7,933 nucleotides of DNA from Lysobacterales bacterium (GTDB lineage Bacteria; Pseudomonadota; Gammaproteobacteria; Xanthomonadales; SZUA-36): contig JARFQZ010000099.1 of the NCBI GenBank assembly GCA_029287515.1, positions 1-7,933 of the forward strand, in the 5' to 3' direction. Of this stretch, positions 1 to 4,624 are shown piece by piece. Position numbers and translations under genes: made by a program. The notes beneath the pieces are model-generated. The model was given only the letters and a program-made list of their open reading frames with translations. It was not told the origin of the DNA and searched no databases. Every line of letters starts with the position of its first letter. Position 1 is the first letter of the stretch.

Positions 1-1
1 A

Positions 2-640
2 ATGGCGGACATCAAGACACAACTGGCCGAAGAACCGGTGAAGGAGCCCGAACCGGTGGAGGAAATCATCGAAGAGCCGGAACCCGAAGCGCTGACTGCG
101 GGCGTGGAGTTCTCCATCCTGGGCCTGGCGACCGAGAAAAAGGCTTTCGTCATCGTCGTCGACATGTCCGGCAGCATGCTTTCCTACACGGACCTGATGG
201 TGAAGTCGGTTCTCGAGGTCCTCGAACCACTGGATGAAACCAACGAATTCGCCATTATCGGCTACCAGGGCAATCCTTCACCCGTCATATGGAACTTCCC
301 CGAGACAGGCGGCCTGCTGCAGGGAACCGAGGCCAATCTGGACGCGGCGCGCAACTTCATCCAGTCACTGGCGAGAAGGTTCGCCGGATCTACACCGACT
401 CATTACGCGGTACTTTCAGCCATGCAGTACCCGGCCGACGCCATCATTCTCATGAGTGACGGCGAACCTGACAATGCACCGGGCTTCATTGTCCAGGACG
501 TGACCAGCCTGAACCGCCGCGAAAACAAGGAAATTCACACAGTGGCGATCGGAGATTACACGCAAAACCGCGGGCTGGTGATGTTCCTGCAAACACTGGC
601 GAGGCAAAACAACGGTGATTTCGTGGGGGTTTCCAGGTGA
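2..640 (+). CDS. VWA-domain protein with intact MIDAS metal site, probably 5'-truncated by the window edge
   Basis: An acidic Glu/Pro-rich segment (about residues 9-30) is followed by a VWA domain (about 35-212). The MIDAS metal-binding residues are present: D-M-S-G-S at 54-58, Thr131 or Thr133 in the GSTPT segment, and Asp153 in L-M-S-D-G. VWA domains bind partner proteins through a divalent metal. The domain aligns along its length with the VWA of the next gene, including shared F-x-x-L-G-L, S-P/Y-P-A-x-A-I-I-L-x-S-D-G and E-I-H-x-V-x-x-G-D-Y stretches. The next protein has a membrane helix and coiled coil before its VWA, whereas this frame opens directly in an acidic linker, so the true start probably lies upstream and the ATG at position 2 may be internal. 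The stop overlaps the next start as GTGA, so the two genes are translationally coupled. No function beyond VWA-mediated binding can be assigned. Confidence 0.85.
   Translation: MADIKTQLAEEPVKEPEPVEEIIEEPEPEALTAGVEFSILGLATEKKAFVIVVDMSGSMLSYTDLMVKSVLEVLEPLDETNEFAIIGYQGNPSPVIWNFPETGGLLQGTEANLDAARNFIQSLARRFAGSTPTHYAVLSAMQYPADAIILMSDGEPDNAPGFIVQDVTSLNRRENKEIHTVAIGDYTQNRGLVMFLQTLARQNNGDFVGVSR
623..630 (+). promoter_or_regulatory. Ribosome binding site for the GTG start at 637
   Basis: The G-rich stretch GTGGGGGT ends six bases before the GTG at 637, inside the last codons of the upstream VWA gene. It supports the GTG start and the four-base GTGA overlap. It is not a perfect Shine-Dalgarno sequence, so re-initiation after the upstream stop may contribute. 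Confidence 0.4.
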
Positions 641-1575
641 AATCGCGCCGTCGCAATTTCGAAGTTTATTCCCTGTCGGCTATTGACCTGTTCGCGTCCG
701 CAATGGGCGCTTTCATCATCATTACGATCATCCTGATGCCCGATTACCAGAAAGAGGTCCGGTCGCAGGGAGACCTGGAATATCTCGAAGAACTGGCCGG
801 AAAAACCCAGGCCATGCTGGACAAGACCGAAGAAGGCAGCAAGAACATTCTCGAAGCCCTGCTGGCGGCACAGACCCGGCAACAGCAATTGCAGGCAACG
901 GAGAAAATCGTTTCCAGCGAACTGGAAACCCTGGAGGCCGAGCAGCAGGCGCGCAATGACCAACCGCCGCCACCGCCTCCCTCCCCGGTGATCACACCGG
1001 AAAAGGAGGGCAGCAACCAGGTCACTTTCCGGTTTCTTGGTCTGAAGACAGACAAGAAACGCATCCTGTTCCTGGTGGACATGAACAAATTCCTCGCAGG
1101 GCACGAATCACTGGTCCGCCGGACCGTCGCCAGGGGGATGGAATCCCTGCAAAGCGGCTACGAGTTCGCCATCCTGGGATTCCAGCAACAGGACGCCGGG
1201 CCCAGGTATTACCGCTGGCCGGCGGATGGCAGCCTGGCAAAGATGACGGACCAGACCCGTGACGAAGCTAAAAAGTTCCTGGATTCCCTGTCCCGCAAGT
1301 TTGAAGGCTCCTCATCACTGATCAGCGCGTTTGACGTTGCCTATCAAAGCCCGGCGGAAGCCATCATCCTGATCAGCGACGGCCTGCCCAACCCTGCGTT
1401 CAATAATAACCTGGGGCCTTCCAGCCTGGTCCGCAACATCACCGTTGCAAACGCCAAACCAGTGGAAATTCACGCGGTTACCGTGGGCGACTACTTCAAG
1501 TATCGCGGCACCGTCGAGTTCATGGAATCACTGGCCCGTGCAAATGACGGCTCGTTCCTGGCGTTAGCTCAATAG
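637..1575 (+). CDS. TolR/ExbD-like transmembrane protein with coiled coil and degenerate VWA domain
   Basis: The 312-residue product has a basic N-terminus (KSRRR), one membrane helix at about 16-34 with an Asp (D17) at its entry, a predicted coiled coil at about 38-105 rich in Glu/Gln/Leu, a polyproline hinge at about 110-117, and a VWA-fold domain at about 130-312. The single helix with an entry Asp resembles the proton-pathway helix of ExbD, TolR and MotB; positive-inside logic puts the coiled coil and VWA in the periplasm. The MIDAS is damaged: D148-M-N-K-F replaces D-x-S-x-S, and the Thr motif reads GSSSL instead of the upstream paralogue's GSTPT, although Asp248 remains. Metal-dependent binding is therefore doubtful. 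GTG start chosen because it overlaps the upstream stop and precedes the basic, then hydrophobic, N-terminus. A TolQ-like partner is encoded at 2416-3159. Alternative reading: a plain membrane anchor with no ion coupling. Confidence 0.88.
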   Translation: MKSRRRNFEVYSLSAIDLFASAMGAFIIITIILMPDYQKEVRSQGDLEYLEELAGKTQAMLDKTEEGSKNILEALLAAQTRQQQLQATEKIVSSELETLEAEQQARNDQPPPPPPSPVITPEKEGSNQVTFRFLGLKTDKKRILFLVDMNKFLAGHESLVRRTVARGMESLQSGYEFAILGFQQQDAGPRYYRWPADGSLAKMTDQTRDEAKKFLDSLSRKFEGSSSLISAFDVAYQSPAEAIILISDGLPNPAFNNNLGPSSLVRNITVANAKPVEIHAVTVGDYFKYRGTVEFMESLARANDGSFLALAQ

Positions 1576-1953
1576 GCAAAGCTCGAACCTGCCGGCCCGG
1601 ATACGGTCACCCGGGCGAAGCTCGGTTGGTGCGGTAACCGGCTCATTTCCCAGGTAAGTGACGTTTTCATCCGTACCCGGCAACACATAGAACTTTCCGG
1701 TTTCCGGGACCATCGAAATAATCTCCACGTGGCCGGCTGCTGCAGATTCCACGGGGGAATTTTTGGCCAGGTCAGCCGTGCCCGGTTCATCGTTGAACCC
1801 TTCCGGCTGTTGGAGGTCGATGGTGTCAGGTTCGTCTTCCGGATGAAATCGCCGGGCCAGCGGGTTGTCATCGCTGACCGGGGTGTCCCGGCCACGCAAT
1901 GCGGGCGTCTTGCTCTCGGAAGGTTGTGCTGGTTTGTTACGCCGGAAAATCAT
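1564..1953 (-). CDS. Small protein with Thr/Asp/Pro-rich disordered head and short FHA-like tail
   Basis: This 129-residue product has no recognised full domain. Residues 1-73 look disordered and carry two near-identical octamers, DEPDTIDL (40-47) and DEPGTADL (55-62), 15 residues apart. Residues 75-128 resemble the second half of an FHA fold: a strand ending F-Y-V-L-P-G, then L-G-N-E-P-V, then L-x-P-G-D-R-I-x-x-G. The phosphothreonine-binding GR, SxxH and NGT motifs of the FHA first half are absent. ATG start follows AGGTAGGT with five intervening bases (minus strand). Its 3' end overlaps the VWA gene at 1575 by 12 bases convergently, and its 5' end faces the FHA gene start 31 bases away. 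It is the only minus-strand gene here. The FHA-like tail and Thr motifs fit a substrate or adaptor of the neighbouring kinase and FHA proteins (inference). It could also be an FHA remnant, but the frame is intact. Confidence 0.68.
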   Translation of the reverse strand: MIFRRNKPAQPSESKTPALRGRDTPVSDDNPLARRFHPEDEPDTIDLQQPEGFNDEPGTADLAKNSPVESAAAGHVEIISMVPETGKFYVLPGTDENVTYLGNEPVTAPTELRPGDRIRAGRFELCLLS

Positions 1954-1994
1954 TGATGACCTACCTGTTGGAAACGAAATTACAATGTATCATA
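1954..1994. promoter_or_regulatory. Divergent start region with overlapping candidate -10 elements
   Basis: Only 31 bases separate the divergent ATG codons at 1953 (minus) and 1985 (plus), so any promoters must overlap coding sequence. On the minus strand TATGAT (1994-1989) lies 17 bases downstream of a weak TTTTCC (2017-2012) and could drive the small gene. On the plus strand TACAAT (1981-1986) resembles a -10 box but has no convincing -35. The segment also contains the quasi-palindrome TACAATGTA (1981-1989). Box matching alone is weak evidence. Confidence 0.25.
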
Positions 1995-2416
1995 GCGGCA
2001 TGAAACCGGATGGAAAAACGATCGGACGCTCCGGCCAGTGTGACCTGGTGCTGGATCATCACTCTGTCTCCAGGGTGCATGCCCGGATCGAGGTGACCGG
2101 GGAAGGTTATCTGGAGGTCACGGATCAGCACTCCAGTAACGGGACTTTTCTCCATCGCAACGGACGCTGGATCAGGAGCCTGAAAGTGATCCTCGGGACC
2201 CAGGACCGCATCCGTTTTGGTGAACACGAGGTTCCCCTGGACCAGCTGGTCGGGCTGTTCGGCAAGGGTACGCGCGTACAGTTGAGGGAAGGCTATTCCG
2301 TGAGGGGAAAACCTTTGTTGTTCGACGACCTGCTGGCCGACTTGCCCAAGCCGAAGATTATCCTGGAAAATCCCAGGCGTAATCCCCTGACCGGTGATAT
2401 CGAGGAATTCAAATAG
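1985..2416 (+). CDS. Cytoplasmic FHA-domain protein
   Basis: The 143-residue product has no signal peptide or membrane helix. A full FHA phosphothreonine-binding domain spans about 1-90: G14-R15-S16, S29-R-V-H32 and N52-G53-T54 are the canonical loop residues. A Lys/Arg-rich C-terminal tail follows, with P-R-R-N-P-L-T-G-D-I-E-E near the end, of unknown role. FHA domains bind phospho-Thr peptides, so this is a plausible reader for the kinase at 4624-7062, as Fha1 reads PpkA in type VI secretion. The frame stays open upstream to a TTG at 1865, but that extension runs through the antisense of the small minus-strand gene and adds no FHA sequence. ATG 1985 has GGAAA 10 bases upstream and keeps the first strand; ATG 2000 is a shorter alternative. 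The stop overlaps the next GTG start by one base (TAGTG). Confidence 0.87.
   Translation: MYHSGMKPDGKTIGRSGQCDLVLDHHSVSRVHARIEVTGEGYLEVTDQHSSNGTFLHRNGRWIRSLKVILGTQDRIRFGEHEVPLDQLVGLFGKGTRVQLREGYSVRGKPLLFDDLLADLPKPKIILENPRRNPLTGDIEEFK
2402..2407 (+). promoter_or_regulatory. Ribosome binding site deciding the GTG start at 2416
   Basis: GAGGAA sits eight bases before GTG 2416, within the last codons of the FHA gene. It supports the non-ATG start and coupled translation of the FHA and channel genes. Confidence 0.55.
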
Positions 2417-3159
2417 TGCGACTCATTACCCTGCTCGTCAGCCTCGTCACTGCAATCGTCGTGATCGCCTTGCTTTCGCGACTGCTGTCCCCTGAAGCAG
2501 CGTCCATCCTGCTGGACATCAACCGCGCGTCGTGGCCTTTCACGGTCCAGAACATCCTGTGGATCGCATTTTTCGCCGGATTGGGAGAACTGTCCATCCG
2601 CTGGCGGGCCGGGCGCCTCGAAGAAAGCCAGATAGACCGCAATTACCTGCCGGAAGACGAAGAAACGGTGCTGCGGCCGGGCGATGACATGACACCGATT
2701 TACCAGAAGGTGCGGGCCAGTAAATACCGGGAAGTCTGTTTTGTGCCCCGGTTGATCGAACGTTGTGTGCTGGGTTTCAACCTCAGCCATTCCGCCGACC
2801 AGACCAACTCATTGCTGAACTCCAGCCTCGAACTGTACCTTCACGAGATTGACCTGCGTTACAACATCATCCGCTATATCACCTGGGTCATTCCATCACT
2901 GGGCTTCATCGGCACGGTTATAGGCATCATGCTGGCCCTGAACTACGCCGGCGACCGGGCCAACGTGGAGAGTCCCGACATGCTTTACCAGGTGACGGAA
3001 CGGCTGGGTGTGGCATTTTCAACCACCTTACTGGCGCTGGTGATGGCATCGATACTGGTATTCATCCAGAACGTTGTGCAGGGCAAGGAAGAAAACGCCC
3101 TGAACAAGGCCGGACAATACTGCCTGGACAACCTGATCAACCGGCTCTATTCACCCTGA
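2416..3159 (+). CDS. MotA/TolQ/ExbB-type proton channel family protein
   Basis: The 247-residue inner-membrane protein has predicted helices at about 3-23, 45-62, 155-177 and 198-221. The third carries the family signature W157-x-I-P-S-L-G-F-I-G-T167-V-I-G, and the fourth has A-F-S-T203-T204-L-L-A-L, matching the paired channel-lining helices and Thr positions of TolQ and ExbB. A soluble stretch of about 90 residues between helices 2 and 3 fits the family's cytoplasmic loop. Family members form a pentamer around two copies of a TolR/ExbD/MotB partner and use the proton gradient to drive motion or energise the envelope. The partner candidate here is the single-helix VWA protein at 637-1575, possibly with its upstream paralogue. 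GTG start is supported by GAGGAA at 2402 and the one-base overlap with the FHA gene. Membership of the family is clear; ion transport in this branch is inferred. Confidence 0.88.
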   Translation: MRLITLLVSLVTAIVVIALLSRLLSPEAASILLDINRASWPFTVQNILWIAFFAGLGELSIRWRAGRLEESQIDRNYLPEDEETVLRPGDDMTPIYQKVRASKYREVCFVPRLIERCVLGFNLSHSADQTNSLLNSSLELYLHEIDLRYNIIRYITWVIPSLGFIGTVIGIMLALNYAGDRANVESPDMLYQVTERLGVAFSTTLLALVMASILVFIQNVVQGKEENALNKAGQYCLDNLINRLYSP

Positions 3160-3172
3160 GAATTCCCTGTTG

Positions 3173-4624
3173 ATGCGAAGAAGCAACCAAATCCTTATGT
3201 GTGGATGGTTCCTCTGCTGGCTTCTGATGGCAGCGACGCCGGCACTCGCTCAAAACCTGAAGACCGGCGGCGACGCTTACATCCTGCCTCCCGGTTCAAT
3301 GCCTGCCTGGACCGTACCGGTCCTCAGGCTGGTATCGGCAACTCACGTTGAACCCACGACCGGCGTGGTCCTGTCGGATTCCGGCCTGGTCCTGGTGCCC
3401 GGAGATTTTGCCGGCCCGGATGATGAAATCATCGTTCTCGATGGTGGAACCGATATCATTCGCAACGGCCGGCCGGCCCGGATTGAAAAGAGTTTCGCTT
3501 TCGAGGGCGTGCTGGTCCTGGCAGTGGACAACCTCAGCAGGCAAGGCGTTACCCTGGCCGCAAGACCGCTCCAGCAGGGTGACGAGATCCTGTTGGCTGC
3601 ATTTCCACCCGCAGAACTGATTGCCGAGGGTGAGCCGCCGCTGAGCATCTCCGCCACGGTCGGCGTCTTTAGCGAGAACAACAGGCCATCCATTGCCGAT
3701 GACTCTCGATTACCCAATGTGACGGGAGCGCTTGTCGATCAGTGCGGAAACCTGGTCGGCATGAGCGTGGCGGATGATGTGCAGACCATGGAGCCCTCGC
3801 CCGGAACCCGTTATCAATGGCGCGATGCCCTGCTGAACGTATTCGGTGAACTGGGCATACCGTTGCGCGAGTTTGACTGTTCCGCCAGCGAGGCCGCTGA
3901 GCCGGAAGAACCACCCGCCCCGGAACCCATGGCCGAGCCGGAGGAACAGCCCGAAGAACAATCTGAAGAGCCAATTGAAGAAACCGCAACCGGGGAGATC
4001 ACAGAACCCGAAGTGGCGGAAGAGGATCTTGTCACCGATGAACCGGCCCCGGCAGAACCCCTGCCTGACTCCCTGCCGCCGTTCGAAGACAGGGGTTCGG
4101 GCCTTGGCCGCTGGCTGTGGCTGGTGGCTGCAATTCTGCTGGCCGGCCTGGGTTTCGTGATCCATCGCCTGCGCAGCAGGTCGCGGGAATCCTCCACCGG
4201 GGACACGGAGCCTTCCGTGGAAAGTGCCGCTGCTCCGGTCGTCGAGCCCGAAGATGAGCCTGAAGAAATCATTCCTCAGCTCGATTCCGAACTGCTGTTG
4301 ACCGGCGTGCTGCGGGATGGAACGGAATTTGAAGATTCGTGCGCTGTCAGTGAGAGCGCCATCAATGTCGTTATCGGCCGCGGCGATGCCGACCTCGTGA
4401 TCCGCAGTCCCGCTGTCAGCAGGCGCCATGTGCAGCTGAACGGTTCCTTCGATGAATTGACGGTCTCTGACCTTGGCTCCAGCAACGGCACCTCGATCAA
4501 CGGTGTCCCCTGCCTGGAAGGTGAAATCATCTTCATGGAGCCGGGTGATGTCCTGGTGCTGGGCGATGCGCGCTGTAGCCTGGAAATCCGGCCGCGCGGC
4601 TCAGACAAAGGTGGAACGGAATAA
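3173..4624 (+). CDS. Signal-peptide protein: periplasmic trypsin-like pseudoprotease, membrane helix, cytoplasmic FHA domain
   Basis: The 483-residue product starts with a Sec signal peptide (1-26, cleavage after A-L-A). Residues about 45-236 resemble an HtrA/trypsin-like fold: T-G-V-V-L-S-D-S-G-L at 63-72 and N-V-T-G-A-L-V-D-x-C-G-N-L-V-G at 182-196 match the strand patterns around the catalytic His and Ser. The His site reads V-P-G-D, the Asp site lies in G-V-L-V-L-A-V, and GNSGG has become N-V-T-G-A, so no catalytic triad is visible. Cys191 and Cys236 could form a disulfide. An acidic Glu/Pro linker (about 238-305) leads to a membrane helix (314-335), a basic stop-transfer stretch and a cytoplasmic FHA domain with G402-R403, S416-x-x-H419, N438-G-T and N443. 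It could connect an envelope ligand to phospho-Thr binding inside. ATG 3173 is preferred to the adjacent TTG 3170. It lies 13 bases after the channel gene. Confidence 0.86.
   Translation: MRRSNQILMCGWFLCWLLMAATPALAQNLKTGGDAYILPPGSMPAWTVPVLRLVSATHVEPTTGVVLSDSGLVLVPGDFAGPDDEIIVLDGGTDIIRNGRPARIEKSFAFEGVLVLAVDNLSRQGVTLAARPLQQGDEILLAAFPPAELIAEGEPPLSISATVGVFSENNRPSIADDSRLPNVTGALVDQCGNLVGMSVADDVQTMEPSPGTRYQWRDALLNVFGELGIPLREFDCSASEAAEPEEPPAPEPMAEPEEQPEEQSEEPIEETATGEITEPEVAEEDLVTDEPAPAEPLPDSLPPFEDRGSGLGRWLWLVAAILLAGLGFVIHRLRSRSRESSTGDTEPSVESAAAPVVEPEDEPEEIIPQLDSELLLTGVLRDGTEFEDSCAVSESAINVVIGRGDADLVIRSPAVSRRHVQLNGSFDELTVSDLGSSNGTSINGVPCLEGEIIFMEPGDVLVLGDARCSLEIRPRGSDKGGTE
4607..4614 (+). promoter_or_regulatory. 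Ribosome binding site for the kinase gene
   Basis: AAAGGTGG ends nine bases before ATG 4624 and lies within the last codons of the upstream gene. It supports the TAATG stop/start overlap and coupled synthesis of the FHA receptor and kinase. Confidence 0.6.

Noticed and set aside
1595..1616. Terminator hairpin between the convergent genes (GCCCGG/CCGGGC with a 10-base loop)
   Set aside because: The stem is only six pairs, has no T-run on either strand and lies inside the coding end of the minus-strand gene.
1865..1984. Longer FHA protein from TTG 1865
   Set aside because: The extra 40 residues are the antisense of the small minus-strand gene, show no FHA strand pattern and lack a good ribosome site.
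2416..3159. Zorya anti-phage ZorA
   Set aside because: The channel motifs are shared with all MotA/TolQ/ExbB proteins. The long coiled-coil tail typical of ZorA is absent, the partner carries VWA rather than an OmpA-like domain, and no ZorC/D/E gene is present.
3710..4429. 239-codon minus-strand frame opposite the pseudoprotease-FHA gene
   Set aside because: It lies fully antisense to a gene with clear signal peptide, membrane helix and FHA motifs, and its product shows only low-complexity composition.
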